From contig CAYJDR010000002.1 of the NCBI GenBank assembly GCA_964368965.1, forward strand, positions 62,001-126,000: DNA of 64,000 bases. The letters are read 5' to 3'. Numbering within the stretch: the stretch's first letter is position 1; every line of letters starts with the position of its first letter. The notes beneath the pieces were generated by a model. The model was not told the DNA's origin. It saw only the letters and a list, made by a program, of their open reading frames with translations, and made no database searches. Of this stretch, positions 26,162-34,440 are shown one piece after another. A program made the translations under genes and the position numbers. Origin of the DNA: CAYJDR01 sp964368965. GTDB taxonomy: Bacteria; Chrysiogenota; Deferribacteres; Deferribacterales; Mucispirillaceae.

Positions 26162-27217
26162 ATGAGATTCTTAAATGAGCGAGAAGAAATCGTTCTTAGA
26201 ACCATTATTGATGAATTTATTGACTCGAACGAACCTGTCGGCTCTCGCAACGTATCAAAGCACGGTCCATTAAAAATGTCTGCTGCAACGATACGCAACA
26301 TTATGAGCGACTTGGTTGATAAAGGGTTCATCGCGCAACCTCACACATCGGCTGGCCGTGTGCCTACAGACTCAGGCTATCGTTATTATATTGATAGGCT
26401 TGCTTCTATGCAACATATTCACCCAGATTTTGCAAACAAAATGCAAAGTGAGCTTGCACTTGAACCAGCAAATGTTATGAACATGTTTAGGGATTTATCG
26501 AAGCGTATCGGCAAAATCACAAACTCGATTGGCTTTGTTGTATCGCCTAAAATCAATGCTGTGAATATCAAGCATATTGAATTTATACGCATTAACAAAG
26601 AGAATATATTAACGATCGTTGTTACAAACACTGGCATCGTGCAAAACATATTACTACCTGTCGATAAATCGTTGACAGATAGTGATTTAGTTCAGATAGC
26701 AAACTATTTGAATGCCAATTTATCGGAGCATACGCTATTATCAATTAAGCAAAAACTTGCACACGAGCTTATACATAGCGAAGGCGAGATTTTACGCTTG
26801 CAAGAAAAAGCTGAAAAGATTGGGGATATCTTATGGAACAACCCTGCCTTGCAAGAAGAGCTTATATTTGAAGGCACGGATAACTTGATTGACATTCCAG
26901 AGTTTCAAGGCTCAAGCAAGTTGCGTGATGTTGTGCAAGCATTTGAACAAAAACAAAATATTTGCTCGCTACTTGATAGATGTATGACAGAATCAGGCGT
27001 GCAGATTTTCATAGGTTCAGAAATTGGGATGAAAGAAACAGAGGAACTTGGCATGGTTATAAAGCCATATTCAAGAGGTGGCAACATCATCGGAACTATT
27101 GGCGTCATTGGCCCAAAGCGTATGCGATACCCACAAGTTGCTTCTATTGTTGATTACTCGGCTAAACTAATTAGCGGATTTTTAGATGACTATTATGGGG
27201 GAGAAGAAGATGAATGA
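26162..27217 (+). CDS. hrcA: Heat-inducible transcription repressor HrcA
   Basis: 351 residues. It has an N-terminal winged helix (LNEREEIVLRTIIDEFIDSNEPVGSR and MSAATIRNIMSDL), then the family motif HTSAGRVPTDSGYRYYID and a C-terminal ligand-like domain ending in GTIGVIGPKRMRYPQV. It represses transcription at CIRCE until heat stress draws off GroE or DnaK. A perfect CIRCE lies 45 nt upstream, so the gene is autoregulated. It overlaps grpE by 8 nt, and the order hrcA-grpE-dnaK-dnaJ is classical. Confidence 0.98.
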   Translation: MRFLNEREEIVLRTIIDEFIDSNEPVGSRNVSKHGPLKMSAATIRNIMSDLVDKGFIAQPHTSAGRVPTDSGYRYYIDRLASMQHIHPDFANKMQSELALEPANVMNMFRDLSKRIGKITNSIGFVVSPKINAVNIKHIEFIRINKENILTIVVTNTGIVQNILLPVDKSLTDSDLVQIANYLNANLSEHTLLSIKQKLAHELIHSEGEILRLQEKAEKIGDILWNNPALQEELIFEGTDNLIDIPEFQGSSKLRDVVQAFEQKQNICSLLDRCMTESGVQIFIGSEIGMKETEELGMVIKPYSRGGNIIGTIGVIGPKRMRYPQVASIVDYSAKLISGFLDDYYGGEEDE

Positions 27218-27776
27218 CCCAAAAAATATTAATGAAGAGTTAGAAGAAGTTTTAGAAGAGGTTGAAGAAATCGAAGCTGAAACAGAGGAAGAAATTGAAA
27301 TCGTTGATAGCGAAACAGTTATCTTACAAAAGAAAATAGAAAACCTTGAACAAGAACTATTTAAGCAAAAAGATGATTTTCTGCGTAAGGCGGCAGATGT
27401 TGACAACTATCGCAAACGCATGCAAAAGGAAATGGAAGAAAAGCAAAAATACGCTAGCCAGTCTATCGTTGCAGACTTCTTGCCCGTGCTTGACAATATC
27501 GAGCTTACAACAGGCCACACAGAAGAAGGCTCTCCGCTTCGCCAAGGGCTTGAGCTTACGATAAAATCATTCAAAGATACGCTTGCAAAATATGGCGTAG
27601 AAGAAATTGATTCAAATGTTGGTTCAGCATTTGACCCAGCCGTACATGATGCAATGATAATGGACAACAACCCAGAATTTGATGACAACATCATCACTAT
27701 GAGCTTACAAAAAGGTTATAAATTACACGAACGTGTTATTAGGCACGCAAAAGTAAAAGTAAATAAAAACAAATAA
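27210..27776 (+). CDS. grpE: Nucleotide exchange factor GrpE
   Basis: 188 residues from the ATG at 27210, chosen because GGGGAGA (27197-27203) is well placed; an in-frame ATG at 27186 is less likely. The N-terminal 50 residues are acidic, followed by a long coiled coil (LEQELFKQKDDFLRKAADVDNYRKR). The beta-domain contains PAVHDAMI and LQKGYKLHERVIRHAKVKV. GrpE releases ADP from DnaK. It overlaps hrcA and precedes dnaK by 26 nt. Confidence 0.97.
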   Translation: MNDPKNINEELEEVLEEVEEIEAETEEEIEIVDSETVILQKKIENLEQELFKQKDDFLRKAADVDNYRKRMQKEMEEKQKYASQSIVADFLPVLDNIELTTGHTEEGSPLRQGLELTIKSFKDTLAKYGVEEIDSNVGSAFDPAVHDAMIMDNNPEFDDNIITMSLQKGYKLHERVIRHAKVKVNKNK

Positions 27777-27802
27777 ATTTTCGTTTTAGGAGGACAATTA
27801 AT

Positions 27803-29713
27803 ATGTCACAAGGAAAAGTAATCGGTATTGACTTAGGTACTACAAACTCAGTTGTTTCTGTAATGGAAAACGGCTCACCTAAAGTTATATTCAACGCTGA
27901 AGGTGCTGCAACAACTCCATCTATCGTTGCATTTACTGATAGCGACAGGCTAGTTGGCTCGCTTGCAAAACGTCAAGCAGTTACTAACCCAGAAAACACA
28001 ATTTTCAGCATCAAACGTTTGATCGGTCGCAAGGCTGACTCTAAAGAAGCAGAAGGCGCTAAAAAACACCTTCCATATAAAATAGTTCCAGCTGATAACG
28101 GCGATGCATGGATTGAAGTTGACGGCAAAAAATATGCGCCACAAGAAGTATCAGCAATGATCCTTCAAAAACTAAAGCAAACAGCTGAAGACTATCTTGG
28201 CGAAACAGTTACAGATGCAGTTATCACAGTTCCTGCATACTTCAACGATGCTCAACGCCAAGCAACTAAAGACGCTGGTAAAATCGCTAACTTAAACGTT
28301 TTACGTATCATCAACGAGCCGACAGCAGCAGCACTTGCTTACGGTTTAGAGAAAAAAGGCGAAGAAAAAATCGCAGTTTATGACCTTGGTGGCGGTACGT
28401 TCGACGTATCTATCCTTGAGTTAGGCGACGGTGTATTTGAAGTTTTATCTACTAACGGCGACACGTTCCTTGGTGGTGACGACTTCGATACTGCTATTGT
28501 TGAATGGTTAGCTAGCGAATTTAAAGCTGAAAACGGTATCGACTTATCAGCTGATAAAATGGCACTACAACGTTTAAAAGAAGCAGCAGAAAAAGCTAAA
28601 CATGAACTTTCAGGCACTACTGAAACAGAAATCAACTTGCCATTCATCACTGCTGACCAAACTGGCCCTAAACACTTAGTCAAAAAGCTTAGCCGTGCAA
28701 AGTTTGAAGCACTTGTTGGCAGCTTAGTTGAGCGCACACTAGAGCCTTGTAAAAAAGCTTTAAAAGATGCTGGCGTTACTGTTAGCGACATCAACGAAGT
28801 TATCTTAGTTGGTGGTATGACTCGTATGCCTATGGTACAACAAAAAGTTAAAGAGTTCTTCGGTAAAGAGCCTCACAAAGGCATCAACCCTGATGAAGTT
28901 GTATCTATCGGTGCAGCAATTCAAGGTGGTGTACTTCGTGGCGATGTTAAAGACGTTCTTTTAATCGACGTTACTCCACTTTCATTAGGTATCGAAACGC
29001 AAAACGGCGTAATGAGCAAAATCATTATGAAAAATACAACTATACCTGCACGTAAAAGCCAAGTTTACACTACAGCGGTTGATAACCAACCATCTGTTAC
29101 AATCCAAGTGTTACAAGGCGAGCGTGAAATGTCTGCTGACAACAAAATGATTGGTCAGTTCGACTTAACAGGTATCGCTCCAGCTCCACGTGGCGTGCCA
29201 CAAATCGAAGTTACTTTCGATATCGATGCAAACGGTATCCTACACGTTTCTGCAAAAGATAACGGCACAGGCAAAGAGCAATCAATCGTTATTAAAGATT
29301 CTTCTGGTCTATCTGAAGAAGAGATTGAAAAAATGGTTAAAGATGCAGAACTACACGCTGAAGATGATAAAAAGAAACGTGAATCTGCTGATGTTAGAAA
29401 CCAAGCTGATACTTTAGTTTACTCTACAGAGAAAGCGTTAAGCGAACACGGCGACAAAGTTGATGAAGCTACAAAAGACGCTATCTCTAAAGAAGTTGAA
29501 AACTTGAAAAACGTTATGGCTACTGACGATGTAGAAGCTATGAAAAAAGGTATCGAGCAACTATCACAAGTTGCACAAAAACTTGGTGAAGCTGCATATG
29601 CCGCAAGCCAAGCAGGCGAAGCTGGCGAACCACAAGCAGAGCAAAGCGAAGCTAGCAAAGATGAAAACGTAGTTGATGCAGACTTTGAAGAAGTACAAGA
29701 AGAAAAGAAGTAA
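27803..29713 (+). CDS. dnaK: Chaperone DnaK (Hsp70)
   Basis: 636 residues. Landmarks are IGIDLGTTNSVVSVMENG, IINEPTAAALAYG, DLGGGTFDVSILE and VGGMTRMP in the ATPase domain, then the substrate-binding region (DVTPLSLGIET) and an acidic tail. TAGGAGG lies 8-14 nt before the ATG. It is the core of the heat-shock operon under CIRCE/HrcA. A terminator follows at 29743-29775, so dnaJ may depend on read-through or on a promoter in the following 60 nt. Confidence 0.99.
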   Translation: MSQGKVIGIDLGTTNSVVSVMENGSPKVIFNAEGAATTPSIVAFTDSDRLVGSLAKRQAVTNPENTIFSIKRLIGRKADSKEAEGAKKHLPYKIVPADNGDAWIEVDGKKYAPQEVSAMILQKLKQTAEDYLGETVTDAVITVPAYFNDAQRQATKDAGKIANLNVLRIINEPTAAALAYGLEKKGEEKIAVYDLGGGTFDVSILELGDGVFEVLSTNGDTFLGGDDFDTAIVEWLASEFKAENGIDLSADKMALQRLKEAAEKAKHELSGTTETEINLPFITADQTGPKHLVKKLSRAKFEALVGSLVERTLEPCKKALKDAGVTVSDINEVILVGGMTRMPMVQQKVKEFFGKEPHKGINPDEVVSIGAAIQGGVLRGDVKDVLLIDVTPLSLGIETQNGVMSKIIMKNTTIPARKSQVYTTAVDNQPSVTIQVLQGEREMSADNKMIGQFDLTGIAPAPRGVPQIEVTFDIDANGILHVSAKDNGTGKEQSIVIKDSSGLSEEEIEKMVKDAELHAEDDKKKRESADVRNQADTLVYSTEKALSEHGDKVDEATKDAISKEVENLKNVMATDDVEAMKKGIEQLSQVAQKLGEAAYAASQAGEAGEPQAEQSEASKDENVVDADFEEVQEEKK

Positions 29714-29742
29714 GCATTAGCGTAGATTAAATTTACTATATT

Positions 29743-29775
29743 GGGGAATGCTTTAGGGCGTTCCCCGATTTTTTT
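29743..29775 (+). terminator. Terminator-like hairpin after dnaK
   Basis: GGGGAATGC (29743-29751) pairs with GCGTTCCCC (29758-29766), then a T-run (29769-29775). It may attenuate transcription into dnaJ. Confidence 0.85.
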
Positions 29776-29839
29776 AGTTGCTAATATTTCTTGAACGTAT
29801 TATTTTCAACATTGATTTAAGTAACAAGAGAGGACTCAT

Positions 29840-30952
29840 TTGGCTAGGGATTATTATGAAATACTAGGCGTCACAAAATCAGCGACAGACGCAGAGATAA
29901 AAAAAGCTTACCGCAAACTCGCATTGCAATATCACCCAGATAAAAACGAAGGCAACAAAGAAGCCGCAGAAAAATTTCGCGAAGCTACAGAAGCATATGA
30001 CGTATTAAGCGATGAAAATAAACGCAAACAATACGACCAATATGGCAGAGTGCTAGATGATAACCAATACGGTGGCGGCGGTTTCGGTGGCTCAAGCATG
30101 TTTGACGACTTGTTTAGCGAATTTTTTGGTGGTGCTACAGGTGGTGCACGTGGTGGCAGACAATCTGCACGCCCTCGCAAAGGCTCAAATATCGAAATGC
30201 AACGTGAGCTTACGTTTGAAGAATCTGTCTTCGGTACAGAAATCGAACTCACTGTTAATAAAACTAGCAACTGTAAACGTTGTGATGGCACAAAGGCAGA
30301 ACCAGGCGGGCTTTCACCATGTCCAAACTGTCATGGAACAGGTTATTTCACCCAAAGGCAAGGCTTTTTTGCTGTGCAAACACCATGTAGCAACTGTAGC
30401 GGTACTGGCGAAGTTATCAAAGAAAAATGTACTGAATGTCATGGCACAGGCACAGAAAAACAACTTAAAAATATTAAAGTTAAAATACCTGCTGGCATAA
30501 ACGACGGCATGGCAATTAGGGTAGCATCAGAGGGTAACGGCGGCACAAACGGCGGACCTAACGGTGACTTGTTATTGCACATCATTGTTGCACAACATAA
30601 ACACTACACTCGCAAAAAGAATGACCTACACATAGAACTACCAATTACAGCGTTTGACGCTATGCTTGGCACTGAAGTGGAAATCACACTGCTTGATGGC
30701 ACAAAAGAAAAATGCAAGATCAAGCCAGGCACACAAGTAGGCGAGCAAATTACATTTAAAGGCAAAGGTGTTCCATCGCTACAAAGCTACCACATTGGTA
30801 ACTTATATGTTGATTTGAAAATCATGATACCATCAAAACTTACGAAAGAGCAAAAAGCTACGCTTGAAAAGTTCAGAGAGCACGATTCGAAAGACTTATA
30901 CACAGGCAAACATAAAGGCTTTTTCGATAAAGTTAAGGACTTGTTTAACTAA
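29840..30952 (+). CDS. dnaJ: Chaperone DnaJ (Hsp40)
   Basis: 370 residues. It has a J domain with YHPDKNEG, a Gly/Phe region (GGGGFGGSSMFDD), four zinc-finger repeats (CKRCDGTK, CPNCHGTG, CSNCSGTG, CTECHGTG) and two C-terminal peptide-binding domains, so it is a full type I DnaJ. The start codon is TTG, preceded by GAGAGGA, and no in-frame ATG fits the J-domain start. It stimulates the DnaK ATPase. Its stop overlaps the nitroreductase start (TAATG). Confidence 0.97.
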   Translation: MARDYYEILGVTKSATDAEIKKAYRKLALQYHPDKNEGNKEAAEKFREATEAYDVLSDENKRKQYDQYGRVLDDNQYGGGGFGGSSMFDDLFSEFFGGATGGARGGRQSARPRKGSNIEMQRELTFEESVFGTEIELTVNKTSNCKRCDGTKAEPGGLSPCPNCHGTGYFTQRQGFFAVQTPCSNCSGTGEVIKEKCTECHGTGTEKQLKNIKVKIPAGINDGMAIRVASEGNGGTNGGPNGDLLLHIIVAQHKHYTRKKNDLHIELPITAFDAMLGTEVEITLLDGTKEKCKIKPGTQVGEQITFKGKGVPSLQSYHIGNLYVDLKIMIPSKLTKEQKATLEKFREHDSKDLYTGKHKGFFDKVKDLFN

Positions 30953-31482
30953 TGAATGATACTTTGCAATTTATAAAAACTAGAAGAACTTGTAGGCGCT
31001 TCAAACCTGAGCAAATCACAGATGAAGAGCTAAACGCTGTGCTTGAGGCTGGCACATATGCCCCTAGTGGTATGGGTGCACAATCGCCTATACTTATAGC
31101 AATACAAGATGATGAAGTTAAATCTAAATTGGCAGAAATCAACCTACAAACATGGAAAAATCATAAAGGTAGGAAAGACCCCTTCTATGGCGCTCCTACT
31201 GTCATAGCTATACTTGCAGACCCAAACGTTTGCCATACATATAAACTAGATGGCATGGCTTGCGCTGTAAATATGCTGATAGCTGCTGAGTCTTTAGGGC
31301 TTGGCGCAGGCATTGTTTCAAGGGCTGATAATGAATTTAAGTCAGAGTATGGCAAAGAGTTGCTTGCATCGCTTGGCATACCTGAGCATTTTGTCGGTGT
31401 AGAGCATGTGTTACTAGGCTATAAAGAAGGCGCAACACCTACGCCCCCTGTAAGAAAAGAAAACTATATCTACAAACTGTAA
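30952..31482 (+). CDS. Nitroreductase family protein
   Basis: 176 residues. RRTCRRFKPEQITDEELNAVLEAGTYAPSG is the FMN-binding start of the nitroreductase family, and the SLGLGAGIVSRAD and GVEHVLLGYKEG segments complete the small single-domain form. It should be an FMN enzyme using NAD(P)H; the substrate is unknown. It is coupled to dnaJ by TAATG, so it is the last gene of the heat-shock unit and may be stress-induced. Its 3' end overlaps the convergent radical SAM gene by 13 nt. Confidence 0.88.
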   Translation: MNDTLQFIKTRRTCRRFKPEQITDEELNAVLEAGTYAPSGMGAQSPILIAIQDDEVKSKLAEINLQTWKNHKGRKDPFYGAPTVIAILADPNVCHTYKLDGMACAVNMLIAAESLGLGAGIVSRADNEFKSEYGKELLASLGIPEHFVGVEHVLLGYKEGATPTPPVRKENYIYKL

Positions 31483-32408
31483 AAAGTTTCATCGTTATGC
31501 ATGCTTGTTTGCACTTCGCCTTTGGTGACATACGCTTCAAGTATGCTTAACGCTTTTTCGCTACTTATTCCTAATACACTTTCAATATCAACTAATGTAC
31601 ATGGACGCATTTTCAACAAGTTTAATATTAACGTATCAATATCGTCTGTTGGTGTATTCGTGTAAACTTTTTTAAACGCTCCTGATACTTCTGCATTTAC
31701 ACCCATTTTACGCATATGGCTTACAATATTCAGCAATTCGTCTTCTGATAATGCTACGGCGCTACTATATGCTGGTGGCCTGAAAACTGTGCCGACCTGC
31801 ACTTTTGTTGCTTTAATACCTTTCACACGCTCTACTAAATTTTCAATATCACTTTCACCAGCATTTATACCTTTACACAAAAGCACTTCAAGATATAGCG
31901 TTCCGTTGAACTCATTTGCAAACTTCTCGACAGAGCTCACAACCTGCTCAACATCAACTAATTCGTGTGGCATGTTTATATCGTAATACTCTTTAGCAGT
32001 TACAGCATCTATACTTGGCACGACAATATCTAACCCCAATAGCGTTTCAAACACGTCGCTATCTGTAAAGAGTGTTGCGTTAGTGAGTATTGCTATTTTT
32101 TTATCTGTAATTGCTCTTATTCCTGCGACAATCTTGGCTAGTTCAGAGTTTAGTGTCGGCTCGCCAGCACCTGTGATCGTTATAACGTCTATGCTATCTT
32201 CAAAGTTCTGTAAACGCTCACGCAGCTCTGCTAGAATGTCACGTGCTTTATAATACGGTGCTCGTTTCATTGTTAGTGCGTTAGTTTTGCCGACTTCGCA
32301 ATATATGCAATCCATAGTGCAAATTTTTGATGGAATAACGTTCACACCTAGCGAACGACCTAACCTACGCGATGGGACTGGCCCAAAAATATATTTTTGT
32401 TTTTCCAT
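31470..32408 (-). CDS. Radical SAM protein (COG0731-like)
   Basis: 312 residues. KYIFGPVPSRRLGRSLGVN precedes the radical SAM cysteines C30, C34 and C37 (CTMDCIYC). TITGAGEPTLN is the SAM-binding strand, and the remaining core fits the COG0731 group. The last 60 residues look like a winged-helix tail (LLKMRPCTLVDIESVLGISSEKALSIL). Related proteins carry out wyosine-type or unknown modifications; the substrate here is unknown. It is a single gene, convergent with the heat-shock unit. Confidence 0.85.
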   Translation of the reverse strand: MEKQKYIFGPVPSRRLGRSLGVNVIPSKICTMDCIYCEVGKTNALTMKRAPYYKARDILAELRERLQNFEDSIDVITITGAGEPTLNSELAKIVAGIRAITDKKIAILTNATLFTDSDVFETLLGLDIVVPSIDAVTAKEYYDINMPHELVDVEQVVSSVEKFANEFNGTLYLEVLLCKGINAGESDIENLVERVKGIKATKVQVGTVFRPPAYSSAVALSEDELLNIVSHMRKMGVNAEVSGAFKKVYTNTPTDDIDTLILNLLKMRPCTLVDIESVLGISSEKALSILEAYVTKGEVQTSMHNDETFYSL

Positions 32409-32489
32409 GTTATTAACCTTTTACTAATGTTAAGTTAAAATTCTTAAAAAAGATATCAAGTTTTTTTGTGTGTTGCCGATTATATCACC

Positions 32490-32819
32490 ATGCGAAAAGA
32501 ACAAGCAAAGATAAATAAAATACTAACAAACTTTTTGAAAAGCGAGGCTAACGTGACTGATGAACGTATAATATCAATACGTAATTTTTTAGCAATCCTA
32601 CAAGAAGCTACTGATAAATACTTAGAAGACAACCACTCGAAAGAAGAACGTGAAGAACTCTCTACACTACTAGAAAGCATGTCTGAAACATATAGGCAAG
32701 AAGTTTCCCACCTGTTAGTTAAGCGTGGAAAGTTAGCTGAGTTTGTATCTGTATTGCAAACGCCAACAAATAAAGAACCGATACCTAACACAATAAATAT
32801 CGGCTCATATGTTAACTAA
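32490..32819 (+). CDS. Small helical hypothetical protein, 109 aa
   Basis: I do not recognise a family. Start placed at the ATG at 32490; an in-frame TTG at 32466 is possible. No clear Shine-Dalgarno is visible. The product is hydrophilic and mostly helical (MRKEQAKINKILTNFLKSEANV, then ATDKYLEDNHSKEEREELSTLLESM) with no cysteine or membrane segment. It is convergent with the Hpt gene, with 8 nt between their stop codons. The opposite-strand frame in the same interval is weaker. Confidence 0.55.
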   Translation: MRKEQAKINKILTNFLKSEANVTDERIISIRNFLAILQEATDKYLEDNHSKEEREELSTLLESMSETYRQEVSHLLVKRGKLAEFVSVLQTPTNKEPIPNTINIGSYVN

Positions 32820-32827
32820 ATAATCAA

Positions 32828-33166
32828 TTAAGAATTAGTAGCATGCCACTGCGTAATAAGCTCGGCGTGCTGTTTGATATCCTCAAACTTCGTAGGGAAG
32901 TCAATCTCTTCTTTCATCTTACCAGCTGTTTCAACAACTAAGCAAGCCTCAGCAAGTTGCTTAAAGCCTAAATTTGATGCAGAGCCTTTTAAACGGTGTG
33001 CTGATGAATAAATTGTGTCCATATCATTAGCGTCGATAGCAGCCCCAATAGCGCCAACATCGCCTTCAAACGAATTTACAAGCATGCCAATTAGCATCAT
33101 CATTGTGCCAGTGTCAATACCTACAACTTTTGCAGCTTCATTGATATCATAATCTAACGTGTACAT
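32828..33166 (-). CDS. Orphan histidine phosphotransfer (Hpt) domain protein
   Basis: 112 residues consisting of one Hpt domain. The phosphorylated histidine is H57 in SSAHRLKGSASNLGFKQLAEAC, the standard Hpt motif. Such proteins shuttle phosphoryl groups between hybrid sensor kinases and response regulators. No kinase or regulator is encoded in this window, so partners lie elsewhere. A hybrid-kinase fragment is unlikely because the gene has its own start and stop. Confidence 0.85.
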   Translation of the reverse strand: MYTLDYDINEAAKVVGIDTGTMMMLIGMLVNSFEGDVGAIGAAIDANDMDTIYSSAHRLKGSASNLGFKQLAEACLVVETAGKMKEEIDFPTKFEDIKQHAELITQWHATNS

Positions 33167-33343
33167 TTTAGCCTCTTTGACTTAATAATAGCAAATATAC
33201 AACTTTTGTTTTTATTTTGCAAGTATGTTTTGCTACATCTTTGCAGAATTTTATGAAATATTGATTATTTGAGAATTTTTATTTGTTTTATTCTCTATTT
33301 ATGTTAAAAGTGATAACATCAAGCGATACTGGGGGCGAATTAT

Positions 33344-33940
33344 ATGCAAAACTTTAGCAAGCTTATATTAACAGCACGAAAACTAAACAACATTGGCCGC
33401 TGGGCAAACGAGTTTTTATACCAACGTCCATCAGTTGCAGAGCATTCTTTCAGCGTTACACAAATCGCCCAACTACTTGGCATACTCGAAGAAGTTAACG
33501 GCACCGAAATTGACTGGAAAGTTCTGTACCGTAAAGCTATCAACCACGATATACCAGAAGCACTCGTTGGCGACGTTATCAGCACTACTAAAAACGTTAG
33601 CCCTGATATTAAAAAAGCGCTTGATAATGTCGAGCAAATACTAGTTAAAAAAGAACTTCTCGACCACTTAAACGAACCTTATAAATCAATTTACAAGCAA
33701 ATCATATTCGACGGCAAAGATGCTACTGTTGAAGGTAAAATTTTATCTGCTGCCGATAATATAGACGCACTACTTGAGTGCCTGCGTGAAATTAAACTAT
33801 CGAACACTGAACCATTCCTTGAAAAATTTACTCATATACGTAAGAAGATAGAAAGCATCGGCTTATATTCTAGCGACTACTTCTTATCTGACATCCTTCC
33901 TGACATGATGGAAGGGTGCACATTAATCACAGGTGAATAA
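33344..33940 (+). CDS. HD-domain phosphohydrolase, YfbR/HDDC2-like
   Basis: 198 residues. The HD motif parts are visible: the first His in SVAEHSF, the HD pair in NHDIPEALVGD, and the last Asp in SAADNIDALLE. RWANEFLYQRPSVAEHS is characteristic of the YfbR/HDDC2 group, metal-dependent 5'-nucleotidases. It would dephosphorylate (deoxy)nucleoside monophosphates in the cytoplasm. The next gene begins 1 nt after its stop, so it is co-transcribed with the TlpA-like and pyrophosphatase genes. Confidence 0.82.
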   Translation: MQNFSKLILTARKLNNIGRWANEFLYQRPSVAEHSFSVTQIAQLLGILEEVNGTEIDWKVLYRKAINHDIPEALVGDVISTTKNVSPDIKKALDNVEQILVKKELLDHLNEPYKSIYKQIIFDGKDATVEGKILSAADNIDALLECLREIKLSNTEPFLEKFTHIRKKIESIGLYSSDYFLSDILPDMMEGCTLITGE

Positions 33941-33941
33941 T

Positions 33942-34433
33942 ATGAAAAAACTCGTTACACTCTCGCTACTAGCGCTTAGCCTTTTTATTGTAGGTTGCAC
34001 TAAAAAAACTGACGACTCTAAATATCAAGCAGTTGCAGATAGCATCCAAACTATCGATATGGCTAGCTTCGACGAACTTCGCAAAAAATATCATGGTAAC
34101 GTACTTGTTATAAACTTTTTTGCCACTTGGTGCCCACCTTGTCGTGAGGAAATGCCTGACTTTGTGAACGCATACAACAACCATAAAGATAACGGGCTTG
34201 TGATAGTAGCACTATCCACTGACGCAAACTATGTTGATATCGCAAAGTTTATGGAAGAATATAACGTAACTTTCCCAGTATATTACGCTGATGAAGTTCT
34301 ACAAAACAATTATGGTATACAAAAAATTCCTACATCTATCATCTTCGATGCTAATGGCGAACTTTTCCAAATTGCAGAAGGCATGTTAAGCGAGGAATAC
34401 TTAAATAAATTAGTGAAATTAAAGGGGCAATAG
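33942..34433 (+). CDS. TlpA/ResA-like thioredoxin-fold lipoprotein
   Basis: 163 residues from the ATG at 33942 (AGGTGA at 33931-33936); a GTG at 33933 is the weaker choice. A lipoprotein signal ends FIVGC with lipidated C19. The thioredoxin fold carries FFATWCPPC (active cysteines C64 and C67) and the cis-proline segment KIPTSIIF. It would be membrane-anchored in the periplasm and reduce disulfides, for example in cytochrome c maturation, although no such genes are adjacent. It sits between an HD nucleotidase and a pyrophosphatase, which gives little functional hint. Confidence 0.9.
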   Translation: MKKLVTLSLLALSLFIVGCTKKTDDSKYQAVADSIQTIDMASFDELRKKYHGNVLVINFFATWCPPCREEMPDFVNAYNNHKDNGLVIVALSTDANYVDIAKFMEEYNVTFPVYYADEVLQNNYGIQKIPTSIIFDANGELFQIAEGMLSEEYLNKLVKLKGQ

Positions 34434-34440
34434 TTCATTT

